Assembly (NCBI RefSeq): GCF_003063315.1 | Contig: NZ_NERV01000003.1 | Span: forward strand, 620,001-684,000 | Direction of reading: 5' to 3' | Source: Limnohabitans sp. T6-5 | GTDB lineage: Bacteria > Pseudomonadota > Gammaproteobacteria > Burkholderiales > Burkholderiaceae_C | DNA: 64,000 nucleotides | Shown: piece after piece, positions 48,275 to 57,506 of the stretch | Layout: every line of letters begins with the position of its first letter | Position numbering within the stretch: position 1 is the stretch's first letter | Notes under the pieces: generated by a model | What the model saw: only the letters and a program-made list of their open reading frames with translations | Told to the model about the DNA's origin: nothing | The model's database searches: none | Translations under genes and position numbers: made by a program

Positions 48275-50695
48275 ATGTCTGGACACACACCTTTGCCGCC
48301 CACCCCGATCGAACTGCCCATGTTGCCGCTGCGTGACGTGGTGGTGTTCCCTCACATGGTGATTCCGCTGTTTGTTGGGCGTCCCAAGAGCATCAAGGCG
48401 CTCGAATCGGCCATGGCAACCGAACGCCGCATCATGCTGGTGGCTCAAAAAACTGCCGCCAAGGACGAGCCAGACGCTTCTGACATGTTTGATGTCGGCT
48501 GTGTGTCCACGATATTGCAAATGCTCAAGTTGCCCGATGGCACCGTAAAGGTGTTGGTGGAAGGCCAGCAGCGTGCTTTGGTTCAGAGCATCGTGGATGG
48601 CGAGGTCCACTTTGTCGCCAAGGTGGCTCCGGTGGACCCGAGCATAGAGCAGTCCGAGCCTGGCAGTGAAATCGAAGCGCTGCGTCGTGCCGTGATGCAG
48701 CAGTTTGATCAGTACGTCAAACTGAACAAGAAAATCCCGCCGGAAATCCTGACCTCCATCTCGAGCATTGACGATGCCGGACGCTTGGCGGACACCATTG
48801 CCGCGCATCTGCCTCTGAAGCTGGAAAACAAGCAGCAGGTGCTGGACTTGTCCAGCATCAAGGCGCGCCTTGAGAATCTGTTTGCCCAACTCGAACACGA
48901 GGTGGATATTCTCAATGTCGACAAGCGCATTCGTGGTCGAGTCAAGCGCCAGATGGAAAAAAATCAGCGCGACTTTTACCTCAATGAGCAGGTCAAAGCG
49001 ATCCAAAAAGAATTGGGTGATGGCGAAGACGGTGCTGACATCGAGGAAATCGAAAAGAAAATCAAGACGGCCAAAATGTCCGCTGAAGCCCGTAAAAAGG
49101 CTGAAGGCGAGCTGAAAAAACTCAAACTCATGTCGCCCATGTCGGCAGAAGCTTCGGTGGTTCGCAACTATCTGGATGTGCTGACCGGATTACCCTGGAG
49201 CAAAAAGACCAAGCTCAAGCACGATCTGGGCAATGCCGAAGAGGTGTTGAATCAGGATCACTATGGGCTGGACAAAGTCAAAGACCGCATCCTGGAATAT
49301 CTTGCTGTGCAGCAACGTGTGGACAAGGTCAAGGCGCCCATTTTGTGTCTGGTCGGGCCACCCGGCGTCGGCAAGACCTCGTTGGGGCAATCGATTGCCA
49401 AGGCCACCGGTCGCAAATACGTGCGCATGGCTTTGGGCGGGATGCGTGATGAGGCCGAAATTCGTGGGCATCGCCGCACTTACATTGGTGCTTTGCCGGG
49501 CAAGGTGCTGCAGAACCTGAACAAGGTGGGCACCAAGAATCCGCTGTTCCTGCTCGACGAAATCGACAAATTGGGTACCGATTTCCGGGGCGATCCTTCC
49601 AGCGCCTTGCTGGAGGTGCTGGATCCTGAGCAAAACCACACCTTTGGAGATCACTACGTTGAAGTTGACTTTGACCTGAGCGATGTGATGTTCGTGGCCA
49701 CCTCGAATTCGATGAACATCCCTTCGGCCCTGTTGGACCGCATGGAAGTCATCCGTCTTTCGGGTTACACCGAAGACGAAAAAACCAGCATCGCCATGAA
49801 GTATTTGCTGCCTAAGCAAATGACCAACAATGGTGTCAAGGAGTCCGAGCTGAACGTGTCCGAAGCAGCGGTTCGGGACATGGTGCGGTATTACACACGT
49901 GAAGCGGGTGTTCGATCTTTGGAGCGCGAACTGGGCAAGATTTGCCGCAAAGTCGTCAAGGCCTTGCTGCTCAAGCAAATGAAGCCGCAAGTTCAGGTGA
50001 CTGCCGACAACCTCAATGAGTTTTTGGGTGTGCGCAAATACACCTATGGCCGTGCTGAGCAAAAGAACCAGGTGGGTCAAGTGGTTGGTTTGGCCTGGAC
50101 TGAAGTGGGTGGCGACTTGCTGACCATCGAAGCGGCCCTTATGCCCGGAAAAGGCGTGATCACCCGTACCGGTTCGCTGGGCGATGTGATGAAAGAGTCT
50201 GTAGAAGCCGCCCGCACTGTGGTTCGCAGCCGTTCGCGTTTGCTGGGCATCAAGGACGAAATCTTTGAAAAGAAAGACCTGCACATCCACGTGCCGGATG
50301 GCGCTACACCCAAAGATGGTCCGAGTGCTGGTGCTGCCATGACCACGGCCATGGTGTCGGCCATGACGGGTATTCCTGTGCGTGCTGATGTGGCCATGAC
50401 CGGTGAAATCACCTTGCGAGGTGAAGTCACGGCCATTGGTGGCTTGAAGGAAAAATTGCTGGCGGCATTGCGTGGCGGCATCAAGACCGTGATGATCCCC
50501 GAGGACAACGTCAAGGATTTGCAGGACATTCCCGAGAACGTCAAAAATGGCCTGGAAATTGTGCCCGTGAAGTGGATTGATCAGGTGCTGGAAGTCGCCC
50601 TGGAAGCCAAGCCTTTGCCCTTGAGTGAAGAAGAGGTGGCCGCTGCCGTGACGGCAGTGGCCGCAACGGCCAAACCGGAAGCAGTCAAGCATTGA
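48275..50695 (+). CDS. lon: Lon protease (LonA type)
   Basis: 806 residues in the LonA layout. The N-terminal substrate domain reads PMLPLRDVVVFPHMVIPLFVGR, with a coiled coil around residues 190-260. The AAA+ domain has Walker A GPPGVGKTSLG and Walker B LFLLDEIDKLG. The protease domain has the catalytic Ser in PKDGPSAGAAM and the Lys in IGGLKEKLLAA. It degrades misfolded and regulatory proteins. Its 100-bp upstream gap shows no sure promoter. Confidence 0.97.
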   Translation: MSGHTPLPPTPIELPMLPLRDVVVFPHMVIPLFVGRPKSIKALESAMATERRIMLVAQKTAAKDEPDASDMFDVGCVSTILQMLKLPDGTVKVLVEGQQRALVQSIVDGEVHFVAKVAPVDPSIEQSEPGSEIEALRRAVMQQFDQYVKLNKKIPPEILTSISSIDDAGRLADTIAAHLPLKLENKQQVLDLSSIKARLENLFAQLEHEVDILNVDKRIRGRVKRQMEKNQRDFYLNEQVKAIQKELGDGEDGADIEEIEKKIKTAKMSAEARKKAEGELKKLKLMSPMSAEASVVRNYLDVLTGLPWSKKTKLKHDLGNAEEVLNQDHYGLDKVKDRILEYLAVQQRVDKVKAPILCLVGPPGVGKTSLGQSIAKATGRKYVRMALGGMRDEAEIRGHRRTYIGALPGKVLQNLNKVGTKNPLFLLDEIDKLGTDFRGDPSSALLEVLDPEQNHTFGDHYVEVDFDLSDVMFVATSNSMNIPSALLDRMEVIRLSGYTEDEKTSIAMKYLLPKQMTNNGVKESELNVSEAAVRDMVRYYTREAGVRSLERELGKICRKVVKALLLKQMKPQVQVTADNLNEFLGVRKYTYGRAEQKNQVGQVVGLAWTEVGGDLLTIEAALMPGKGVITRTGSLGDVMKESVEAARTVVRSRSRLLGIKDEIFEKKDLHIHVPDGATPKDGPSAGAAMTTAMVSAMTGIPVRADVAMTGEITLRGEVTAIGGLKEKLLAALRGGIKTVMIPEDNVKDLQDIPENVKNGLEIVPVKWIDQVLEVALEAKPLPLSEEEVAAAVTAVAATAKPEAVKH

Positions 50696-50738
50696 TGGAA
50701 ATTTTTGAGTTCTATTCAATTGGCCTCGAAAATCACGC

Positions 50739-50775
50739 TATAATTCATGTCAATGCAGAGGATGAAGCATATAAT
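50739..50775 (+). promoter_or_regulatory. -10 boxes upstream of the first tRNA-Gly
   Basis: Two perfect TATAAT hexamers (50739-50744 and 50770-50775). Neither has a strong -35 box. The second lies 18 bp before the tRNA, so the first is more likely to give a processed 5' leader. Confidence 0.5.
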
Positions 50776-50792
50776 GCCAAGTTCTTTGAAAT

Positions 50793-50868
50793 GCGGGAAT
50801 AGCTCAGTTGGTAGAGCGCAACCTTGCCAAGGTTGAGGTCGCGAGTTCGAGCCTCGTTTCCCGCTCCA
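50793..50868 (+). tRNA. tRNA-Gly(GCC), copy 1
   Basis: Acceptor GCGGGAA/TTCCCGC, discriminator T, encoded CCA. The anticodon loop within ACCTTGCCAAGGT gives GCC. The sequence is identical to copy 2 at 51119-51194. Confidence 0.95.
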
Positions 50869-50904
50869 AATCTTGAAAGAAGTGCCAACATCTTTCAGCA
50901 AATA

Positions 50905-50928
50905 GGGAAGCTAAAGCTTCCCTTTTTT
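50905..50928 (+). terminator. terminator after tRNA-Gly copy 1
   Basis: Stem GGGAAGC/GCTTCCC with loop TAAA followed by six T. It matches the second terminator at 51231-51254, showing that the duplication included the flank. Confidence 0.8.
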
Positions 50929-50961
50929 GTGCGATTTCTGAGATTCCTTTGATAGGAACGG

Positions 50962-51035
50962 GGCGCGGTAGCAAAGCGGTTATGCACCGGATTGCAAATC
51001 CGTGTAGGTCGGTTCGACTCCGGCCCGCGCCTCCA
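50962..51035 (+). tRNA. tRNA-Cys(GCA), copy 1
   Basis: Acceptor GGCGCGG/CCGCGCC, discriminator T, encoded CCA. The anticodon is in GGATTGCAAATCC. It differs from copy 2 only at one acceptor base pair. Confidence 0.95.
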
Positions 51036-51097
51036 CTCATGAATCGGTGTGATGAATTGGATTTTGTCGTGGTCGGATTTGGTTCTGATTTTCGATG

Positions 51098-51103
51098 TAT
51101 AAT
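51098..51103 (+). promoter_or_regulatory. -10 box (TATAAT) of the second tRNA pair
   Basis: TATAAT 15 bp before tRNA-Gly copy 2. The -35 region is weak. It suggests that each tRNA-Gly copy is transcribed independently. Confidence 0.5.
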
Positions 51104-51118
51104 TTGAGTCCAGACAAT

Positions 51119-51194
51119 GCGGGAATAGCTCAGTTGGTAGAGCGCAACCTTGCCAAGGTTGAGGTCGCGAGTTCGAGCCTCGTTTCCCGCTCCA
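51119..51194 (+). tRNA. tRNA-Gly(GCC), copy 2
   Basis: Same 76 bases as copy 1, with encoded CCA. Distance to copy 1 is 326 bp. Confidence 0.95.
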
Positions 51195-51230
51195 AACATT
51201 GAAAGAAGTGCCAACATCTTTCAGCAAAAA

Positions 51231-51254
51231 GGGAAGCCAACGCTTCCCTTTTTT
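51231..51254 (+). terminator. terminator after tRNA-Gly copy 2
   Basis: Stem GGGAAGC/GCTTCCC with loop CAAC, followed by six T. Confidence 0.8.
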
Positions 51255-51274
51255 GTCAGGTTTTTTCTGAACAT

Positions 51275-51348
51275 GGCTCGGTAGCAAAGCGGTTATGCAC
51301 CGGATTGCAAATCCGTGTAGGTCGGTTCGACTCCGGCCCGAGCCTCCA
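51275..51348 (+). tRNA. tRNA-Cys(GCA), copy 2
   Basis: Acceptor GGCTCGG/CCGAGCC. Compared with copy 1, one G-C pair is replaced by T-A on both strands, so the stem stays fully paired. Encoded CCA is present. Confidence 0.95.
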
Positions 51349-51377
51349 AAAATTTCATGTTTGAAATCAACAAACTG

Positions 51378-51400
51378 GCCCGCTTCAGGCGGGCTTTTTT
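51378..51400 (+). terminator. terminator after the tRNA array
   Basis: Stem GCCCGC/GCGGGC with loop TTCAG, followed by six T. Confidence 0.8.
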
Positions 51401-51512
51401 GTGGCGGTTACCTGAACAGCCGCATGAGCTTGCTATTGTTTTGCAGGCAGGGCAGGGCAGGGCAGGTATGTGAAACGCTTGCACTGCCAGTGGCGTAATC
51501 TGCGAGTTTCAT

Positions 51513-52415
51513 TTACCCCGTGGTCTTGTCGGCCAGACTCTCAATCGTTTCCCTGAACCGGCGTGCCGCAGGCGTTTCGCTGTCGGGCCGCCACAGCAGG
51601 GCAATGCCAATTTCGGTGGCGGCGCCCGGCCCATGCACCTTGCGGAACACGACACCCGGCATGGCGTGGCGTGTGGCCACCGAGGGCACCAGGGCCACGC
51701 CCAAGCCGCTCTCGACCAGGCTGACCACGGTCTGCACTTGCACCGCTTCTTGCTGCACCTTGGGCACAAAGCCCGCCTGCTGGCAAGCGAGCAAGGCCAT
51801 GGCGTGCAGACCGGGCACTGCTTGGGCGCTGTACATGACAAAGGGCTCTGCCGCGAGGTCCGACAGCTTAAGTTTGGGTTTGGCCAGCAGCGGGTGGCCT
51901 TCGGGCAGCGCGGCCACAAACACATCGCGCTCCACCGGGGTCATCTGCGCCTGGGTGGCGTGCACCATCGGAAAGCGCAGCAGCCCGGCGTCCAGATCGC
52001 CTTGCTCCACCTGCTCGATCAGGCGGCTGGTGGTCGACTCGCTCAGCACCAGCTCGACGTCGGGGTAGCGCGCGCGAAACAGCGGCATCAGCCGGGGCAT
52101 GAGCGAATAGGTGGCCGAGCCGATGAAGCCGATGCGCAGCGTGCCCGCTTCGCCCCGGGCTGTGGCGGCGGCCGTGCGGCCGAACTGCTCGGTGTGAAAC
52201 AGCGCGCGGCGGGCATCGGCCAGCGCCGCCTCGCCCGCGGGCGTGAGGTGGGTGCCGCGCCGCGTGCGCTCGAACAAACGCACGCCCAGCTCTTCTTCGA
52301 GTTTGCGGATCGAGGCCGACAGCGGCGGCTGCGAGATGTGCAGCCGCTCGGCCGCGCGGTGGTAGTTCAGGGTTTCGGCAAGGGCCACAAAGTGGCGCAG
52401 CTGGCGGGTGTCCAT
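51513..52415 (-). CDS. LysR-family transcriptional regulator
   Basis: 300 residues. The N-terminal winged HTH reads MDTRQLRHFVALAETLNYHRAAERLHISQPPLSASIRKLEEELGVRLFERTRRGTHLTPAG. The C-terminal ligand-binding domain starts about residue 90 (LRIGFIGSATYSLMPRLMPLFRARYPDVEL). It is divergent from the eight-gene catabolic operon and probably activates it in response to the substrate or its CoA ester. ATG 52415 starts the HTH; longer frames exist upstream. Confidence 0.92.
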   Translation of the reverse strand: MDTRQLRHFVALAETLNYHRAAERLHISQPPLSASIRKLEEELGVRLFERTRRGTHLTPAGEAALADARRALFHTEQFGRTAAATARGEAGTLRIGFIGSATYSLMPRLMPLFRARYPDVELVLSESTTSRLIEQVEQGDLDAGLLRFPMVHATQAQMTPVERDVFVAALPEGHPLLAKPKLKLSDLAAEPFVMYSAQAVPGLHAMALLACQQAGFVPKVQQEAVQVQTVVSLVESGLGVALVPSVATRHAMPGVVFRKVHGPGAATEIGIALLWRPDSETPAARRFRETIESLADKTTG

Positions 52416-52434
52416 TGATATCCAATAGCTATCA
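52416..52434. promoter_or_regulatory. putative LysR operator between divergent genes
   Basis: TGATA (52416-52420) and TATCA (52430-52434) form an inverted repeat with a 9-bp spacer, similar to LysR-type binding sites. It lies immediately next to the LysR start codon, in the 105-bp shared promoter region. Confidence 0.5.
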
Positions 52435-52520
52435 CAGAGGTGAAAACAAATATTAGACGAAAACATCCCCGGCAGAAATAATGGCCTGCGATACACCCTT
52501 TCCACATCTTCGTCTCAGGT

Positions 52521-53738
52521 ATGCAGCCACTCAAAGGAATCCGGGTCCTGGACCTGTCGAGCGTGATTTTTGGCCCACTGGCCAGCCAGGTGCTGGCCGA
52601 CTATGGCGCCGAAGTCATCAAGGTCGAGCCGCCCGAGGGCGATTCGACACGCCACACGGGCCCGGGCCTGGAGCCGGGCATGGCCGCCATGTTCATGGGC
52701 GCCAACCGCAGCAAAAAGAGCTTGGTGCTCGACCTCAAGCAGGCCGCAGCCCAGCAGGCCTTGCAGGCGCTGGTGGATTCGGCCGACGTGTTCATGCACA
52801 GCATGCGGCCCCAAAAACTCGCGGCGCTGGGCATCGACCCGGACACCCTGCGCCAACGCCACCCCCGGCTGGTGTACGCCAGCTTGTTGGGTTTTTTGCC
52901 TGGGCCTTATGCGGGCCGACCCGCATATGACGATGTGATCCAGGGCATGTCGGGCCTGGCCGATCTGATGGAGCGCCAGACGGGCGAGGCGCGTTACCTG
53001 CCCACCATCGCCGCCGACAAGACCTGCGGCCATGTGGCGGCGCACGCCATCTTGGCCGCCCTGATGCAGCGCGAGCGCACGGGCGAGGGCGCGCTGGTCG
53101 AGATCCCCATGTTCGAGTCCATGGTGGGCTTCAATCTGGTGGAGCACTTTTACGGTCAGCACTTTGTGCCGCCGCTCTCGGGTGCGGGTTACCCGCGTGT
53201 GCTGGCGCCTTGGCGCAGGCCTTACCGCACGGCCGATGGCCATGTGGCCATGATGCCCTACACCACCACCCACTGGCAGCGGTTTTTTGCCGAGGTCGGT
53301 CGCCCGAACTTGGCAGCGGACCCGCGCTTTGCCGACATCGCGCAGCGCACCAAGCACATTGCCGAGTTGCTTGAACTCGCGTCCGGTTTGGTGGAAAAGC
53401 ACGACACGGCCTACTGGATCGCCACTTGTGAGCGGCTCGAAATCCCGGCAGCGCCCGTGGGGCGGCTGGACGATTTGCCGCAAGACCCGCATTTGTTGGC
53501 CACCGGGTTTTTCGAGTCGGTGCAAGACCCCGCCATGGGCGAGGTGCGCTTTCCGGGGGTGCCCGTGCGCTTCAACGGCCAGCGCCCGCCCGTGGCGCTG
53601 CCGCCGCGCTTGGGGGAACACACGCGCCCCCTGCTGTCCGCTGCGGGCTTGTCTGCCGCGCAGATCGACGCCATGCTGGGCAGCGGCGCGGCCGTGGCCC
53701 CCACACTTTCCAACGATTCCGGAGTTTCACACCCATGA
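52521..53738 (+). CDS. class III CoA-transferase (CaiB/BaiF family)
   Basis: 405 residues. The N-terminal Rossmann part reads LKGIRVLDLSSVIFGPLASQVLADYGAEVIKVEPPEGD. The expected catalytic Asp166 is in LPTIAADKTCGHVAAHAILAAL. The family moves CoA between acyl-CoA and a free carboxylate such as formyl, succinyl or carnitinyl. It is the first gene of the operon and divergent from the LysR. It overlaps MaoC by ATGA (53735-53738). It probably activates the imported acid. Confidence 0.88.
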   Translation: MQPLKGIRVLDLSSVIFGPLASQVLADYGAEVIKVEPPEGDSTRHTGPGLEPGMAAMFMGANRSKKSLVLDLKQAAAQQALQALVDSADVFMHSMRPQKLAALGIDPDTLRQRHPRLVYASLLGFLPGPYAGRPAYDDVIQGMSGLADLMERQTGEARYLPTIAADKTCGHVAAHAILAALMQRERTGEGALVEIPMFESMVGFNLVEHFYGQHFVPPLSGAGYPRVLAPWRRPYRTADGHVAMMPYTTTHWQRFFAEVGRPNLAADPRFADIAQRTKHIAELLELASGLVEKHDTAYWIATCERLEIPAAPVGRLDDLPQDPHLLATGFFESVQDPAMGEVRFPGVPVRFNGQRPPVALPPRLGEHTRPLLSAAGLSAAQIDAMLGSGAAVAPTLSNDSGVSHP

Positions 53739-54232
53739 GCAGCGCAGCGTTTTCGACAGCGGCGGTGGACCGCACTTTGCCTCAGCTGGGGCGCGGCTTT
53801 GTCTGGCAAGACCTCACGGTCGGTCAGCGCATGCGCACCTTCCGGCGCACCATCACCGAGACCGATTTGGTCAACTTCATTTCGGTCACGGGCATGCTCG
53901 AAGCCATCTTCATCGAAGAAGGCTACGAAGGCGGCGCGATGGCCGGGCGACCTGTGCCGGGCGCACTCACCTACACCCTGATCGAAGGCTTCATCTTGCA
54001 GACCATGATCCAGGGCACGGGCCTGGCCATGCTGGAGCTGCACCAGAAAATTTTGGCACCTGTGCTGGTGGGCGACACCATCGAGGCCGTGATCGAGGTG
54101 ACCGAGATCCGACCCACTTCGCGCAGTGGCCGCGCCGTGGTCACGTCGCGCATCGACGTGTTCAAGCAGCACGGCACGCCCGTCATGACCTACACCGCCA
54201 CCCGCTTGCTGGCAGGTCGCCCAGCCGATTGA
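53735..54232 (+). CDS. MaoC-like hot-dog dehydratase
   Basis: 165 residues of single hot-dog fold (VGQRMRTFRRTITETDLVNFISVTGM...LVGDTIEAVIEVTEIRPTSRSGRAVVTSRIDVFKQHG). In this family the hydratase motif holds the catalytic Asp and His; here the order is D in TETDLVNF and no clear His in the usual place, so hydration activity is uncertain. It overlaps the CoA transferase. Confidence 0.82.
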   Translation: MSSAAFSTAAVDRTLPQLGRGFVWQDLTVGQRMRTFRRTITETDLVNFISVTGMLEAIFIEEGYEGGAMAGRPVPGALTYTLIEGFILQTMIQGTGLAMLELHQKILAPVLVGDTIEAVIEVTEIRPTSRSGRAVVTSRIDVFKQHGTPVMTYTATRLLAGRPAD

Positions 54233-54271
54233 GCGTTTTCAAAAACCCCGATCCACACCAGGAGACAAAAA

Positions 54272-55249
54272 ATGAACATCCAACACACTTTTCGCAGAAC
54301 CCTGCTGGGCCTGGCCGCTGCGGCTTGCTTGCCCCTGAGTGCTTGGGCGCAGGCTTACCCGAGCAAGCCCATCACCCTGCTCGTGCCCTTTCCGCCGGGC
54401 GGCCCCACCGACCTGGTGGCGCGCGTGCTGGCCAAAAAAATGTCGGAGCAAATGGGCCAGTCCATCGTGATCGACAACAAGCCCGGTGCCAACGGCAACA
54501 TTGCAGCCGTGGCCGCCGCCAAGGCGCCAGCCGACGGCTACACCGTGCTCTACAACACCTCGTCCATCACCTTGAGCCCAGCGCTCTACAAGAGCCTGGC
54601 CTACGACGTTCAGCGTGACCTCGCGCCCGTGGCGCTCACGGCCGTGGTGCCGCTGGCGCTGGTGGTCAACCCTGCCGTGCCTGCCAACACTGTGCGCGAG
54701 TTCATCGCTTACGCCAAAGCCAACCCCGGCAAGCTGTCCTATGGCTCGGCAGGCAATGGCAACGTGACGCACCTGGCGGCCTTTCAATTGGTCAAGCACC
54801 ACGACATCGACGCCACCCATGTGCCCTACCGTGGCAGCGCCCCGGCCGACGTGGACTTGGTCGCAGGGCAGATCCAGTTCATGACCGACACCATCAACTC
54901 GGTGATGCCTTTCGTGAAAGAAAAGCGCCTCAAGCTGCTGGCGGTCACCACCAGCCAACGCATGTCACTCTTCCCCGAGGTGCCCACGCTGGGCGAGACC
55001 GTGATGCCAGGATTTGAAGCGGGTGCCTGGCAGGGCATCATGGTGCCCGCCAACACCCCCAAAGCGGTGGTGCAGCGCCTGAACGCCGAAATCACCAAGG
55101 CCCTGCAAAGCGCCGAGGTCAAGGAAAAGCTGGCCCAACAAGGTGCCGAACCTCTGGGCTCGACCCCCGAGGAGTACGGCGCTTATGTCAAGAAGGAACT
55201 GGCGCGCTGGGCTGCCGTCGTCAAAGCCACGGGCGTGACGCTCGAATAA
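54272..55249 (+). CDS. Bug-family tripartite tricarboxylate transporter binding protein
   Basis: 325 residues with a signal peptide ending LSAWAQA. The Bug fold includes YPSKPITLLVPFPPGGPTDLVARVLAKKMSEQMGQSIVIDNKPGANGNIAAVAAAKAPADGYT. Bug proteins capture organic acids in the periplasm. No TctA/TctB membrane genes lie nearby, which is common for this family in Burkholderiales. Confidence 0.92.
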   Translation: MNIQHTFRRTLLGLAAAACLPLSAWAQAYPSKPITLLVPFPPGGPTDLVARVLAKKMSEQMGQSIVIDNKPGANGNIAAVAAAKAPADGYTVLYNTSSITLSPALYKSLAYDVQRDLAPVALTAVVPLALVVNPAVPANTVREFIAYAKANPGKLSYGSAGNGNVTHLAAFQLVKHHDIDATHVPYRGSAPADVDLVAGQIQFMTDTINSVMPFVKEKRLKLLAVTTSQRMSLFPEVPTLGETVMPGFEAGAWQGIMVPANTPKAVVQRLNAEITKALQSAEVKEKLAQQGAEPLGSTPEEYGAYVKKELARWAAVVKATGVTLE

Positions 55250-55269
55250 AAATTCACCGGAGACAAGCC

Positions 55270-56256
55270 ATGATGCAACGCAGACACATCCTCAAGACAC
55301 TCACCACGCTGGGCCTGCTGGCCGCAGCCATCGGTGGCACGGCCGTGCAAGCGCAGACAGCGGCCTTCCCGTCCAAGCCCTTGCGCTTTGTGGTGCCGTT
55401 TCCACCGGGCAGCGGCACCGACACCTCGGCACGTTACTTCGCCAAAAAGCTGACCGAGATGACGGGCCAGACCGTGGTGGTGGACAACAAGCCCGGTGCC
55501 AACGGCTTCATCGCCGTGCGTGCCGTGCAAAGTGCTCCCGCTGACGGCTACACCGTCTTTGTGGGCAGCAACTCCACACTGGCGGTGAATGCGGCGCTGT
55601 TCAAGTCTTTGCCCTATGACCCGGTGGCCGATTTCGCGCCACTGACCATGATGATGCGCGCCGCATCGCTGCTGATCGTGCCGGGCCAGTCAGAGTACAA
55701 GACAGTGGCCGATCTGGTCGCGGCCGCCAAGGCCAAACCTGGCCAACTCAATTACGGTGCGGGCTCGGCCGGTTACCAGCTGATGGCCGAGGCCTTCAAC
55801 GATGCTTCCCGCATCCAGGCGGTGCATGTGCCGTTCAAAGGTGCCAGCGAAGTCGTGTCGGCAGTGACGGCAGGCACCGTGCAGTTTGCCTTTGCCGAGA
55901 TGACGAGCGCGCAAGAGATGGTCAAGGCCGGCAAGTTGCGTGCACTGGCTTTTGCGTCAGAGCAGCGCTCGCCCACATTGCCTGCGGTGCCCACCGCCAG
56001 CGAGGCGGGCTTGCCAGGCTTCACGGCCTACACCTGGGTGGGCGCCATGGTCTCGGCCAAGACACCCAAGGCCGAAACCGACAAGCTCGCGAGCTTGCTC
56101 ACCGCCATCGAGCGCTTGCCCGAAACCCGTGAGTTTTATGAGCGCCTGGGCGCTGAGGTCATGAACGGTGGCCCCGAAGAAATGCGCACCTTCCAGGCGG
56201 CCGAGATCAAGCTGTGGAAGCGCATTGCCGCCAGCGCAAAAGTGGAGCAGCAATGA
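55270..56256 (+). CDS. second Bug-family binding protein
   Basis: 328 residues with signal peptide MMQRRHILKTLTTLGLLAAA...VQAQ. It has the same Bug core (FPSKPLRFVVPFPPGSGTDTSARYFAKKLTEMTGQTVVVDNKPGANGF). It is adjacent to but clearly diverged from the first copy. The stop overlaps the next start (ATGA at 56253). Two binding proteins suggest two related ligands or a duplication. Confidence 0.92.
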   Translation: MMQRRHILKTLTTLGLLAAAIGGTAVQAQTAAFPSKPLRFVVPFPPGSGTDTSARYFAKKLTEMTGQTVVVDNKPGANGFIAVRAVQSAPADGYTVFVGSNSTLAVNAALFKSLPYDPVADFAPLTMMMRAASLLIVPGQSEYKTVADLVAAAKAKPGQLNYGAGSAGYQLMAEAFNDASRIQAVHVPFKGASEVVSAVTAGTVQFAFAEMTSAQEMVKAGKLRALAFASEQRSPTLPAVPTASEAGLPGFTAYTWVGAMVSAKTPKAETDKLASLLTAIERLPETREFYERLGAEVMNGGPEEMRTFQAAEIKLWKRIAASAKVEQQ

Positions 56257-57506
56257 ACGCTGCCATCGAAGACACCGGTCCACGCGGTGCGCTCTCGCAC
56301 ATCCGCGTGCTCGACCTCTCACGTGTGCTGGCAGGGCCTTGGGCCGCGCAGACCTTGGGTGACCTGGGCGCCGAGATCATCAAGGTCGAGCGGCCCGAAA
56401 CGGGTGACGACACCCGCACCTGGGGCCCGCCCTACCTGAAGGACGCACAGGGTGAGCCCACGCGTGATGCGGCGTATTACCTGTGCACCAACCGCAACAA
56501 GAAATCCATCGCGATCGACCTGAGCACCCCCGAAGGCCAGCAACTCGTGCAGCAATTGGCGCAGCAATGCGATGTGCTGATCGAGAACTTCAAGGTCGGC
56601 AGTTTGAAACAGTACGGGCTGGACTACGACACACTGCACGCCCTGCACCCCCGGCTGGTTTACTGTTCGGTGACCGGCTTTGGCCAGACCGGACCCTATG
56701 CCCAGCGCGCAGGTTATGACTTCTTGATCCAGGGCATGGGCGGGCTGATGAGCATCAGCGGTCAGCCCGATGGCACGCCCGGCGCTGGCCCCATGAAGGT
56801 GGGCGTGGCACTCACCGACATCCTCACGGGCTTGTATGCCAGCACCAGCATCCTGGCGGCCTTGCAAGCACGCCAAGTGACAGGCCGCGGCCAGCACATT
56901 GACTTGGCACTGCTCGACGTGGGCGTGGCGTGTCTGGCCAACCAGTCGATGAACTACCTGCACAGCGGGGTGGCCCCCCAGCGCATGGGCAATGCCCATC
57001 CGAACACAGTGCCTTACCAAGACTTCCCGACGGCCGACGGCCACATGATTTTGGCCATGGGCAACGATGGCCAATTCGCCCGTTTTTGCAAAACCGCCGG
57101 GCGGCCCGAATGGGCAGACGATGCGCGCTTTGTGACCAACGCCGGGCGTGTGCAAAACCGCGTGGCCTTGATTGAGTTGATGCGCGCACTCACCGTGACC
57201 CGCAGCACACGCGAGTGGGTGGCCTTGCTCGAATCGGCGGGCGTGCCTTGCGGTCCCATCAACACCATTGCCGATGTGTTTGAAGACCCGCAGGTCAAGG
57301 CACGCGGCATGCAGATCCAGATGGACCACGCAGCCAGGGACGATGTGGCCTTGGTGGCCAGCCCGATCCGCCTGTCGGACACGCCCGTGCAGTACCGCCA
57401 CGCGCCGCCGCTCTTGGGGCAGCACACCCGCGAGGTGCTGGCGGATCTGCTCGATTTGAACGAAGACACCATGCAACCATTGTTTGAAAAAGGGGTGTTG
57501 GCATGA
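56253..57506 (+). CDS. class III CoA-transferase, second copy
   Basis: 417 residues with SHIRVLDLSRVLAGPWAAQTLGDLGAEIIKVERPETGDDTRTWGPP and the catalytic Asp189 in VGVALTDILTGLYASTSILAALQ. It resembles formyl-/succinyl-CoA transferases more closely than the first copy does. Overlapping ATGA codons at both ends show tight coupling with the Bug and dehydrogenase genes. Confidence 0.9.
   Translation: MNAAIEDTGPRGALSHIRVLDLSRVLAGPWAAQTLGDLGAEIIKVERPETGDDTRTWGPPYLKDAQGEPTRDAAYYLCTNRNKKSIAIDLSTPEGQQLVQQLAQQCDVLIENFKVGSLKQYGLDYDTLHALHPRLVYCSVTGFGQTGPYAQRAGYDFLIQGMGGLMSISGQPDGTPGAGPMKVGVALTDILTGLYASTSILAALQARQVTGRGQHIDLALLDVGVACLANQSMNYLHSGVAPQRMGNAHPNTVPYQDFPTADGHMILAMGNDGQFARFCKTAGRPEWADDARFVTNAGRVQNRVALIELMRALTVTRSTREWVALLESAGVPCGPINTIADVFEDPQVKARGMQIQMDHAARDDVALVASPIRLSDTPVQYRHAPPLLGQHTREVLADLLDLNEDTMQPLFEKGVLA

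Noticed and set aside
51448..51467. gggca repeats (cagggcagggcagggcag)
   Set aside because: Too short and imperfect to be a CRISPR or a functional array; probably simple slippage.
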